NCBI GenBank assembly: GCA_026710865.1
Contig: JAPOQG010000071.1
Span: forward strand, 1 to 34,416
From: Acidimicrobiaceae bacterium
GTDB lineage: Bacteria; Actinomycetota; Acidimicrobiia; Acidimicrobiales; Aldehydirespiratoraceae
DNA: 34,416 nucleotides
Reading direction: 5' to 3'
Part shown: positions 16,998 through 23,019 of the stretch, in pieces
Layout of the letters: each line of letters begins with the position of its first letter
How positions within the stretch are numbered: position 1 is the first letter of the stretch
Notes under the pieces: generated by a model
What the model was told of the DNA's origin: nothing
What the model saw: only the letters and a program-made list of their open reading frames with translations
The model's database searches: none
Translations under genes and position numbers: made by a program

Positions 16998-17026
16998 TTG
17001 ACGCTGGTGGGCCTCGCCCATACTGT
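16998..17026 (+). promoter_or_regulatory. Predicted sigma-70-type promoter for the RCCR-like/Rieske operon
   Basis: TTGACG (16998-17003), a 17-bp spacer, then TACTGT (17021-17026) gives a good -35/-10 pair pointing at the gene starting 17089. The expected transcription start near 17033 places operator 2 (17036-17060) immediately downstream of the start site, a layout that allows repression by blocking polymerase escape. Confidence 0.55.
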
Positions 17027-17035
17027 CGGTAGAAC

Positions 17036-17060
17036 GAAACGCTGTTCCTGTCTACGGAAC
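17036..17060. promoter_or_regulatory. Predicted IclR operator, site 2
   Basis: The sequence reads GAAAC-GCT-GTTCC-TGTCTAC-GGAAC and matches sites 1 and 3 in all half-sites and both spacings. It lies in the 126-bp gap between the CitE-like gene (-) and the RCCR-like gene (+), just after the predicted promoter. The inner palindrome TGTTCC-N7-GGAACA is perfect. Confidence 0.75.
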
Positions 17061-17088
17061 ACTAGCCGCCAAGGTCGCCGGAGAATCC

Positions 17089-17901
17089 ATGAGCGAGACA
17101 TTGAAGGGTGTCCAGGACATCTTCGACGAGAGGGGCCCGACCGACGCCACCGCCACGTTCGACCGGCTGTGGTCGATCACCGGCGAGATCATGTCCAAGC
17201 TCCAGTCCCGCTTCGAGCTGGCCCGCGACCCCAGCACCGACGACCTGGAGTCGTACCGGGGCGAGGCCGAGCACCCCTCGGGGCGGCTGGCGGCCTACGC
17301 CGGCCCGGAGATCGACTGGCTGGTGCACTCGTGGATCGGCAACCCGCCGCTGGGGTTCACCAACATGCACGTCACCGCCTGGCTCGGCCCCCACATCGAC
17401 GTGCCCCATCTCGGGATCGCCTGGGGCACCCTGCCCGACCTGTGGTTCTACATCGACTTCAACCCCCGCTCGGACCTCATGCTCGACACCGGCGCGCTCG
17501 ACAAGTACTGGGAGCCCTTCAACGAGGAGTTCCTGGAGCTGCGGGCGGACCCGGGGCTGTCGACGTTCACCTCACGGGCGCTCTACATCCGCCAGTCCCT
17601 CAGCGAGACCGCGGTGTGCTTCACCACTCCGGGGACCACCCACGACGAGGCCCGGCTCGAGCAGGTGCGCGAGCTGGCCCACCGGCGGGTGGACCGGTGG
17701 CTCCACTGGGTGGACGAGGCCGAGCCCGTGCCCCGTGAGCGCCGCGAGCGCCTGGCCGCCGACGACCTGGCGCGGCGGCGCACCATCGCCGAGCGGGACC
17801 CGGCCAACGTGATGGGGGTGCGGTTCTTCGGCCCCGAGATGTGCGACCGCCTGGTGCGGGCCCTGTGGGGCGGCGACCGGGTGCTGCCCCGACCGAGCTG
17901 A
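17089..17901 (+). CDS. Red chlorophyll catabolite reductase / bilin reductase-like protein
   Basis: 270 residues. The central region (about 77-185) follows the order of landmarks I recall from plant RCCR: HSWIGNPPLGFTNM, VPHLGIAWGTLPDLWFYIDF, NPRSDLMLDTGALDKYWEPFNEE, then LYIRQSLSETAV. The C-terminus (ARRRTIAERDPANVMGVRFFG) resembles the closing helix of ferredoxin-dependent bilin reductases. RCCR and these reductases share one fold and reduce linear tetrapyrroles using ferredoxin. His94 lies near the position of the PcyA active-site histidine; the acidic residue that follows in PcyA or RCCR is not obvious (PHLGIAWG). The ATG has GGAG five bases upstream. It is the first gene of a four-gene operon with a Rieske oxygenase and a second bilin-reductase-like gene. 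The family assignment is by eye and remote; the substrate is unknown. Confidence 0.68.
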   Translation: MSETLKGVQDIFDERGPTDATATFDRLWSITGEIMSKLQSRFELARDPSTDDLESYRGEAEHPSGRLAAYAGPEIDWLVHSWIGNPPLGFTNMHVTAWLGPHIDVPHLGIAWGTLPDLWFYIDFNPRSDLMLDTGALDKYWEPFNEEFLELRADPGLSTFTSRALYIRQSLSETAVCFTTPGTTHDEARLEQVRELAHRRVDRWLHWVDEAEPVPRERRERLAADDLARRRTIAERDPANVMGVRFFGPEMCDRLVRALWGGDRVLPRPS

Positions 17902-17922
17902 GAGCACAAAGGGAGGCTCCCC

Positions 17923-19074
17923 ATGCTCATCAAGAACCACTGGTATGCCGTCGAGTTCGGCCGGCAGGTCGGCGACCGGCCCCTGCAGGTGAAGGTCCAC
18001 GGCCACGACCTGGTGCTGTGGCGCAGCCGCAACGGCACCGTCAACGCCCAGTCCGACCTGTGCGTGCACCGGGGCGGGTCGCTGGCGGGCGGCGAGGTGG
18101 CCGGCGACTGCGTGCGGTGCCCGTACCACGGCTGGCGCTACGACACCGGCGGGGCGTGCGTGGAGATCCCGGCCAACCGCTCCGGCCTGCCCATCCCCAA
18201 GAAGGCCCGCATCGACACCTACCCCTGCGTGGAGCGCTACGGCTTCGTTTGGGTGTTCCTGGGCGACCTGCCCGCCGGGCAACGCCCGCCGCTGCCTGAG
18301 CTGTACGGCATGGAGACGCACACCGAGGCCCGGGCCGAGGGGTTCCGGGCCGTGCAGGGCGAGTTCACCTGGCAGGCCAACTACGACCGGGTGCTGGAGA
18401 ACGCCATCGACATCGCCCACACCCCGTTCGTGCACGCCGGGTCGTTCGGCAACCGCGACGAGCCGGAGATCCAGGACTTCGACCTCGAGGAGACGCGCGA
18501 CAACGGCCATTTGGTGTCGGTGAGCGCCAGCGTCGACCTCAAGCCGCCGCTGCCGTCGGGGATATGGCGGCTCATCGCCAGGAAGGAGCGCCCGCCGGTG
18601 CGCACCTCCACCGGCTTCTATCCGCCCAACATGTCGCTGCTGATCGTGCGCCTGCCGATGGGGGACATGCGCCTGTTCACCGCGGCGGTGCCCCTCGACG
18701 AGCACACCACCGTGTCGAAGTTCTGCATGATGCGCTCGTTCTTCACCGGCGGCTGGGCCGACAAGGACTCCCACAAGCGCACCCTCAAGATCTTCCGGGA
18801 GGACCAGCCGACCGTGGAGGGTCAGCGGCCCGAGCTGCTGCCCTTCGACCTGTCGGCCGAGCTCCACGTCAAGTCCGACTCCATCCAGCTGGCGTACCGG
18901 CGCTGGCGGCAGGAGCAGCTCGACAAGGGCTTGGGACTGGCCGTCCCCACCGACGAGGAGTCCAGGCGGGCCGCGTCGGTGATCCCGTCGCCGGCCCGGG
19001 CCGCCGAGCCCGAAATGGCCGGCGCCTGGGTGTTCCCCACAGTCGGCGCGGACGCCGCCGGGGCCGACGCATGA
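17923..19074 (+). CDS. Rieske non-heme iron oxygenase, alpha-type subunit (PaO/VanA-like class)
   Basis: A 383-residue Rieske oxygenase. The [2Fe-2S] ligands are Cys47-x-His49 and Cys66-x2-His69 in CVHRGGSL and CPYHGWRYD. The mononuclear iron motif is in ENAIDIAHTPFVHAGSFGN (residues 159-177: Asp163, His166, His171). The start at 17923 has GGGAGG six bases upstream and lies 21 bp after the RCCR-like gene. No reductase or ferredoxin gene is adjacent, so electrons must come from elsewhere. Single-component-type Rieske enzymes of this size include vanillate demethylase, phthalate-type oxygenases and plant pheophorbide a oxygenase, which opens the chlorophyll ring. Placement between two bilin-reductase-like genes suggests a tetrapyrrole substrate; an aromatic substrate cannot be excluded. 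Confidence 0.92.
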   Translation: MLIKNHWYAVEFGRQVGDRPLQVKVHGHDLVLWRSRNGTVNAQSDLCVHRGGSLAGGEVAGDCVRCPYHGWRYDTGGACVEIPANRSGLPIPKKARIDTYPCVERYGFVWVFLGDLPAGQRPPLPELYGMETHTEARAEGFRAVQGEFTWQANYDRVLENAIDIAHTPFVHAGSFGNRDEPEIQDFDLEETRDNGHLVSVSASVDLKPPLPSGIWRLIARKERPPVRTSTGFYPPNMSLLIVRLPMGDMRLFTAAVPLDEHTTVSKFCMMRSFFTGGWADKDSHKRTLKIFREDQPTVEGQRPELLPFDLSAELHVKSDSIQLAYRRWRQEQLDKGLGLAVPTDEESRRAASVIPSPARAAEPEMAGAWVFPTVGADAAGADA

Positions 19075-19099
19075 GCCCTAGCCGCGGGTGCTGTGTCGC

Positions 19100-19165
19100 C
19101 CCCGCCGAAATTGATGACGATTCCGCCCCTAGAGGCCCACTATCGCCATCAATTTCGACGCGGGG
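19100..19165. repeat. Long inverted repeat between Rieske and bilin-reductase-like genes
   Basis: Left arm 19100-19116 (ccccgccgaaattgatg) pairs with right arm 19147-19165 (catcaatttcgacgcgggg), leaving a 2-base bulge and a 30-base loop. The 133-bp intergenic gap (19075-19207) holds nothing else recognisable. It could be an RNA hairpin that tunes expression inside the operon, an AT-rich protein-binding site, or a remnant of a small mobile repeat. No T-run follows, so a simple terminator is unlikely. Confidence 0.6.
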
Positions 19166-19207
19166 CCGGGGCGCGAGCGCCGGGCACGCTGCCGTGGGAG
19201 CCGAAGA

Positions 19208-19924
19208 GTGAGCCTGTCGGCTGAGTTGTGCCTGGGCACGGTGGAGGCCATCACCGCCCGGCTGGAGCTCGAGGAGACCGAGTCCGCGCCGCTGACCTCG
19301 GCCATCGACGGATCGCCGGTCGGCGTGCACCGGGTGCTGGCCCGCGACGGGGTGGCCGCCCTGGTGTATGTGGCCATGACCGTCGAGGCCTTCGGGCTCG
19401 ACAGCCACATGTGCTTCGCGTTCACACCGCCGGAGAGCGCGGTGCCCCACTTCACGGTCGACTCGGTGCTGGCCGGGCCCCACTACGCCTTCCACCTGGA
19501 CCTGATCCCCAGAGTCGACCCCGGGGCCAACCTCGCCTACATAGACCACTGCTACGCACCCCTCGATGAGGCTCACGCCCAGGCCGAGCAGATCGAGGGA
19601 TTGACGCCCGCGCACCTGTCGCGGCGGCAGTGGCAGCTCATGTCGGCGTGGATGCTGGCCCACCGGGCCGACGAGGACGGCTTCCGGGCAGTGTTCGGCA
19701 CTGTCGCCGCCTACCGCGACCACTGGCTCGAACTGGTGGTGAACGGCCTGCCCGACGGCGTGCTCGTCGGCGTCACCGCCGAGCAGCTCGCCGAGCGGGA
19801 CGCTGGCCACCGCGATGCCCTGTTCAATCCCGATGTAGACCCGGTGTGGGCCCAGGTGGACCGACTGCTCGGCCCGGACGCGAGCGCCGGGATCCGCCAC
19901 AGCCTCAAGACCGCAGCCCGCTAG
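19208..19924 (+). CDS. Ferredoxin-dependent bilin reductase (PcyA-like) family protein
   Basis: 238 residues, close to the usual bilin-reductase size (PcyA is about 248). By eye it aligns with PcyA in order: SHMCFAFTPPES...VPHFTVDSVLAG matches the PcyA segment holding catalytic His88 and Asp105, here His67 and Asp85. Next come YAFHLDLIPRVDPG, a WMLAHRADEDGF helix, and the C-terminal LAERDAGHRDALFNPDVDPVWAQVDRLLG, which resembles PcyA's closing asparagine-rich helix. The family reduces biliverdin-type linear tetrapyrroles with electrons from ferredoxin and is known mainly from phototrophs and their phages. The GTG start has GGGAG seven bases upstream. It lies in an operon with an RCCR-like gene and a Rieske oxygenase. 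Activity and substrate are inferred. Confidence 0.75.
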   Translation: MSLSAELCLGTVEAITARLELEETESAPLTSAIDGSPVGVHRVLARDGVAALVYVAMTVEAFGLDSHMCFAFTPPESAVPHFTVDSVLAGPHYAFHLDLIPRVDPGANLAYIDHCYAPLDEAHAQAEQIEGLTPAHLSRRQWQLMSAWMLAHRADEDGFRAVFGTVAAYRDHWLELVVNGLPDGVLVGVTAEQLAERDAGHRDALFNPDVDPVWAQVDRLLGPDASAGIRHSLKTAAR

Positions 19925-19961
19925 CCGCCGCGCCGTCGCCGGTTCCGTGAGGGAGAACACC

Positions 19962-20000
19962 ATGACCGACACCCGAGCCTCAGAATGGCAGCCGACATGA
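19962..20000 (+). CDS. Micro-ORF 1 before the calycin-like gene
   Basis: It encodes MTDTRASEWQPT (12 residues), which copies the N-terminus of the downstream protein. It has the only good ribosome-binding site of the array, and its TGA overlaps the next ATG (ATGA). It looks like a by-product of duplicating the start region that now acts as a leader, with translation passed on by reinitiation. Whether it is translated is inferred. Confidence 0.5.
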   Translation: MTDTRASEWQPT

Positions 20001-20035
20001 CCGAGTCCCAGGCCTCCGAGAGGCAGCAGACATGA
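19997..20035 (+). CDS. Micro-ORF 2 before the calycin-like gene
   Basis: It encodes MTESQASERQQT (12 residues), a diverged second copy of the same start unit. It overlaps micro-ORF 1 and the main gene by ATGA at both ends, forming an unbroken chain of stop-start overlaps from the ribosome-binding site at 19950 to the main start at 20032. Confidence 0.45.
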   Translation: MTESQASERQQT

Positions 20036-21006
20036 CCGACACCCGAGCCTCCGAGGCAGCAGACATGACCGACACCCGAGCCTCAGAATGGCAGCAGCGC
20101 ATCACCGGGGAGTGGTACGGCCTGCCGTCGGTGTTCGACGCCGACGGATGCCACACCGGGTTCAACAAGGTCAGCCGGGCCAGCGTCTTCGCCGACGGCA
20201 AGGTCACCTACTGGATGCAGTGCAACTTCATGAACACCGGCCCGCTGCGCAACCGTTTCGAGATCAAGGACTTCGAGTTCGGGGTGGACGACCAGGGCGA
20301 CAACCGGATCTACCAGGGCCCCGACTTCTACGGCGCCGGCCACCCCTACGGCTCGCTGGTGGACTCGCACTACTACGCGCCGGGCTGGCGGGCCGACCTC
20401 AACACCATGAACCAGATCCTGGCCGACGGGACGACCCAGGTGTACTCGTCGCTGCTGTACGAGGGTCCCACCATCTTCTCGGTGTTCAACGGCGTGTACC
20501 TCAACGCCCACGACTACGACACCAACCCCGAGACCAAGAACCGCATCGACGCCCACCTGGAGGCCGAGCAGGAGATGGCCGCCTGGCCCCACACCCTGCC
20601 CGACCGCAGAGGCGGCCAGTGGGCCGGCCCCTGCGAGGTGTTCGGGGCCGACCAGCAGCATCGGGGCAGCGTCGATGTCCGCATCCGCCACGATCCCATC
20701 GACCTGGTGCGGGCCACCCAGCAGTGGGAGATGTCCGGCGCGATCGACCGGTCGTTCACCTATGTGCGCACCCGGTCCAACGGCAACCGCCACACCTACG
20801 ACGGCCCCGACCTGTGGGGCAACGCCCTGGCCTACGGCCGGGCCCTGTACACCAGCCAGCACCACGCCAGCGAGGCCTTCAAGGTCAAGGGCCGGGAGTT
20901 CATCATCGACCGCGACCACACCCTGGCGGCGGCCTGGAAGCTGTACAGCGGCGACCGCATGACCGACATCGTGTTCGGCGCCCTCACCTGGTCGCCCGAC
21001 GCCTGA
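20032..21006 (+). CDS. Two-domain calycin-like (lipocalin/CpeS/DUF3598-type) barrel protein
   Basis: 324 residues with no signal peptide, so probably cytoplasmic. It contains two similar domains. The first (about 25-180) opens ITGEWYGLPSVFDADG and contains NRIYQGPDFYGAGHPYGSLV. The second (about 197-322) opens GGQWAGPCEVFGADQ and contains NRHTYDGPDLWGNALAYGRAL, ending in a strand motif, MTDIVFGALTW. The shared pattern G-x-W at the start, then R/H-x-Y-x-GP-x3-G, recurs in the minus-strand genes at 21140 and 21902. Calycin-fold proteins include lipocalins and the CpeS/CpeT bilin lyases and chaperones, so binding or shuttling of a linear tetrapyrrole is a reasonable guess in this operon. No catalytic motif is visible. 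The start could be 20032 or 20065 because the start unit is duplicated. Confidence 0.72.
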   Translation: MTDTRASEAADMTDTRASEWQQRITGEWYGLPSVFDADGCHTGFNKVSRASVFADGKVTYWMQCNFMNTGPLRNRFEIKDFEFGVDDQGDNRIYQGPDFYGAGHPYGSLVDSHYYAPGWRADLNTMNQILADGTTQVYSSLLYEGPTIFSVFNGVYLNAHDYDTNPETKNRIDAHLEAEQEMAAWPHTLPDRRGGQWAGPCEVFGADQQHRGSVDVRIRHDPIDLVRATQQWEMSGAIDRSFTYVRTRSNGNRHTYDGPDLWGNALAYGRALYTSQHHASEAFKVKGREFIIDRDHTLAAAWKLYSGDRMTDIVFGALTWSPDA

Positions 21007-21032
21007 GAGCGTCCTGGCGGGCATCGGCCCTT

Positions 21033-21079
21033 GAACTGGCAGCACTATGTCCGCATGGCGTGCAGAACGCTGCCAATTC
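21033..21079. other. Imperfect hairpin in the convergent gap
   Basis: GAACTGGCAGC (21033-21043) and GCTGCCAATTC (21069-21079) can pair with one mismatch around a 25-base loop, between the convergent calycin-like genes ending at 21006 and 21140. It may help end transcription, but the loop is long and no T-run follows, so I do not call it a terminator. Confidence 0.3.
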
Positions 21080-21139
21080 CCCGAGACGGGCGATGTCACG
21101 CTCCGGCGGCTGCTCCTACGGGGGTGCGGATCCGGCCGG

Positions 21140-21817
21140 TCAGCCCACCGCGACCGACACCGAGCGACCTGCTGCGTCGGCGTCCTCGATGAGCGAGAAC
21201 CCCGAGGCGCCTATCGGGTCGCGCATGGCCAGCAGTCGACGGCGGTGCAGCGCAGACGGCTGATCGGCGGCCACCAGCAGAGGCCCGACACTGCGGCGCC
21301 GGGGCCAGCTGCCCTCCACCTCGGGAACCGGCGCCGACAGATCGAGGCGGGGCTCGACCCCGGCCGACTCCGGGACGGCCACCCCGACGATGTCGGCTAC
21401 CGAGCGGCCTGCGAGCGAGAAGAACCCGCCGGTGAGCTGGCGGTCGGGGGCGACCAGCACGCTGTAGGACTCGAACTCGTAGCCGAACCGGGGCCATGCG
21501 CCCCGGCCGGTCATGGCCCCGGGGCTCCACTCGGTGCCGGCTCCCACCACATCGGGGCCGAGGTAGCGGCGCTGGGCACCGTCGATTTCCATGTCGAAGC
21601 CCCAGTCACCGGCGAAGTCGGCCATGGGGTGGCCGTCGAGCTCCGGCGACGGCTCGCAATGCTGGACGACCCGGAACCGGCCCTCGCCCGCCGGCTCGAC
21701 GCGGCGGCGCTGGATCACCGGGCCCCGGTAGGCGCCGTCGGGGTCATAGACGTGCTCGGTCACCAGCCAGGCGCCGTCGAACCGGTCGCCGCCGGGCGAG
21801 CCGTCAGCGACGGTCAT
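21140..21817 (-). CDS. Calycin-like barrel protein (paralogue of neighbours)
   Basis: 225 residues. The N-terminal domain opens DRFDGAWLVTEHVYDPDGAYRG and contains QRRYLGPDVVGAGTEWSPGAM followed by VADIVGVAVPE. This is the same G-x-W ... Y-x-GP-x3-G layout as the proteins at 20032 and 21902, so I assign it to the same calycin-like family. The C-terminal third (about 160-225) has no recognisable feature. Its ATG at 21817 overlaps, as ATGA, the stop of a 28-codon remnant of a paralogue (21814-21901), so translation was once coupled to a gene now mostly deleted. It is last in the minus-strand unit starting at 24286. Function unknown; ligand binding is the inference. Confidence 0.68.
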   Translation of the reverse strand: MTVADGSPGGDRFDGAWLVTEHVYDPDGAYRGPVIQRRRVEPAGEGRFRVVQHCEPSPELDGHPMADFAGDWGFDMEIDGAQRRYLGPDVVGAGTEWSPGAMTGRGAWPRFGYEFESYSVLVAPDRQLTGGFFSLAGRSVADIVGVAVPESAGVEPRLDLSAPVPEVEGSWPRRRSVGPLLVAADQPSALHRRRLLAMRDPIGASGFSLIEDADAAGRSVSVAVG

Positions 21818-21905
21818 GCCGGGTCGAAGGCCAGGGTGCCGTACACCGGCTCCAGTCGCTGCTCGTCGCGGTATCGGGTTTGAGGCTCCGTCTTGGTGAG
21901 GTCAT
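21804..21905 (-). CDS. Micro-ORF bridging two calycin-like genes
   Basis: An ATG at 21905 overlaps the stop of the upstream calycin-like gene (ATGA) and opens a 33-codon frame that ends at 21804, just inside the next gene. It runs out of frame through the paralogue remnant. It may only keep ribosomes moving across the gap; there is no evidence that the peptide matters. Confidence 0.25.
   Translation of the reverse strand: MTSPRRSLKPDTATSSDWSRCTAPWPSTRHDRR
21814..21901 (-). pseudogene. C-terminal remnant of a deleted calycin-like paralogue
   Basis: Read on the minus strand, this segment encodes TKTEPQTRYRDEQRLEPVYGTLAFDPA and a stop. That closely matches the C-terminus of the gene just upstream (STKAVLHIWYRGEQRLGAVYGTMGFDPA, ending 21902). 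Both stops sit in the same TCATGCCGGGTCGAAG context. The copies differ at many codons, so this is an old tandem paralogue reduced to its last 28 or so codons. Confidence 0.7.
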
Positions 21906-22948
21906 GCCGGGTCGAAGCCCATCGTGCCGTACACCGCTCCCAGCCGCTGTTCGCCCCGGTACCAGATGTGCAGGACGGCCTTGGTCGAGCCGTCCAGCGA
22001 AGCGACCTCTCGGCGCCACACCCGGCATCCGGCGGTGTCGTGGTGGAAGTGCCCGCTCAGGCCCCGGCCCCCGCTGAGAGCCGCGCTGCCGGCCACGTCG
22101 CCGGAGAGGGCGGCGCTGCCGGCGTTGTCGCCGGTGCCGGTCCACGCCGCCGAGCCGTCCGACTCCAGCGTGAAGGACGCGTCCGAAGCGAACCCGAGCC
22201 CGCACAGGCGGACCTTCATGGCCTCGCCGCCTGCCGTGGCCGGTCCGGAGGCTGCGGGAGTCAACGTCTCGGAGCAGTCGACGGTCCCGGAGGGCTCAAG
22301 GTCTCCGTCGAGGCGGTGCAGCCGGCCCGACCATCGGCCGGGCCGAAGGAGCAGTAGTTGCCCCCGGCCCGATGACGGGTCTCTGCTCGCCGCTGCGGGG
22401 TCTCTCGTCTCCGTCCCCGGAGGCGGGTGCTGGGATCTTGAGCGGCGGAGTGTCCGGGAGCCGCCATGCGGGTCGATCGGCTCCCTCTCCAGCGGCGGGG
22501 GCGCCGGAGTCGCGGGGGACTGGGAGGTCCGGAGTTGGCGCCGGTACTCGCCGACGACCGTCCAGCGGAGCTGTTCGCCCCGGCTGAGCAGCGCCAGCGA
22601 CAGTTGGTGGTTGCCGCCCGGCAGGACCATCAGGAAGAGCCGCTGGGAGAGGCCCAGGCTCGGCCAGTAGTTGTGGGTGGCCACCAGGCCGTCGCCCAGG
22701 ACCTCGGCAAGGCCGAGGTTGAGGGGTCCCTCGTAGGTGCGGTGTTTGCCGTGGTCGGCGATGGTGTAGGCGCCCGCAAGCGAGAACGGTCCCTCGAAGC
22801 TCACATCCACCGTGACCCGGCCGGCGCGATCGTCGGCCCGCACCGTGCGGGTGTCGCGGCCCATGCCGGCGAAGCGGCCGGCGCCGTCGTAGACCTCGGC
22901 CGATCCGACCCACTCGCCGAGCCCCTGGGAGAAGGAGCCTCCGCTCAC
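21902..22948 (-). CDS. Two-domain calycin-like protein with proline-rich linker
   Basis: 348 residues. Domain 1 (about 8-135) opens GLGEWVGSAEVYDGAGRF and contains KHRTYEGPLNLGLAEVLGDGL; it aligns by eye with the second domain of the 20032 protein through to its last strand (RWTVVGEYR). A proline/arginine-rich linker (about 140-200) follows. Domain 2 opens PGRWSGRLHRLDGDLEPSG and ends LHIWYRGEQRLGAVYGTMGFDPA; inside it the segment GSAALSG is repeated. The GTG at 22948 overlaps the stop of a 24-codon micro-ORF that copies this N-terminus. There is no signal peptide. Same unit as the DUF3891 gene. Probably a ligand-binding barrel protein; no catalytic residues are recognisable. Confidence 0.68.
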   Translation of the reverse strand: MSGGSFSQGLGEWVGSAEVYDGAGRFAGMGRDTRTVRADDRAGRVTVDVSFEGPFSLAGAYTIADHGKHRTYEGPLNLGLAEVLGDGLVATHNYWPSLGLSQRLFLMVLPGGNHQLSLALLSRGEQLRWTVVGEYRRQLRTSQSPATPAPPPLEREPIDPHGGSRTLRRSRSQHPPPGTETRDPAAASRDPSSGRGQLLLLRPGRWSGRLHRLDGDLEPSGTVDCSETLTPAASGPATAGGEAMKVRLCGLGFASDASFTLESDGSAAWTGTGDNAGSAALSGDVAGSAALSGGRGLSGHFHHDTAGCRVWRREVASLDGSTKAVLHIWYRGEQRLGAVYGTMGFDPA

Positions 22949-23019
22949 GCCCGCACTGGGGACAGCCCCCCGGGGACCGGCTCCCCGACCCCATCCTGAG
23001 AGAGGGCGGCTCCGCTCAC
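22945..23019 (-). CDS. Micro-ORF copying the N-terminus of the calycin-like gene
   Basis: It encodes MSGAALSQDGVGEPV... (24 residues), similar to MSGGSFSQGLGEWV at the start of the next gene. Its GTG overlaps the DUF3891 stop (GTGA), and its TGA overlaps the GTG of the calycin-like gene (GTGA). Each end has the sequence GCGTGAGCGGAG, so the junction itself was duplicated. Probably a leader that relays ribosomes. Confidence 0.45.
   Translation of the reverse strand: MSGAALSQDGVGEPVPGGLSPVRA

Larger units (their letters stand above)
19962..20097 (+). repeat. Four tandem copies of a start-codon-containing unit
   Basis: Units start at 19962, 19997, 20032 and 20065 with lengths 35, 35, 33 and about 33 bp. 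Each begins ATGACCGA and continues with a version of cacccgagcctcagaatggcagcag. The first ATG has a good ribosome-binding site (GGGAG, 19950-19954). Because the first two units are 35 bp, each closes with a TGA overlapping the next ATG; the third unit (33 bp) keeps the frame into the calycin-like gene. Confidence 0.92.

Noticed and set aside
17923-19074. Confident naming of the Rieske gene as pheophorbide a oxygenase
   Set aside because: The Rieske and iron motifs are general to the superfamily, and the segment around the iron (ENAIDIAHTPFVHAGSFGN) is also typical of bacterial aromatic oxygenases; only context suggests a tetrapyrrole substrate.
22261-22467. Possible frameshift or split in the two-domain calycin-like gene
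   Set aside because: Other frames are open across the proline-rich linker, but the annotated frame alone continues into a proper second-domain opening (PGRWSGRLHRLDGDLEPSG), so the gene reads as intact.
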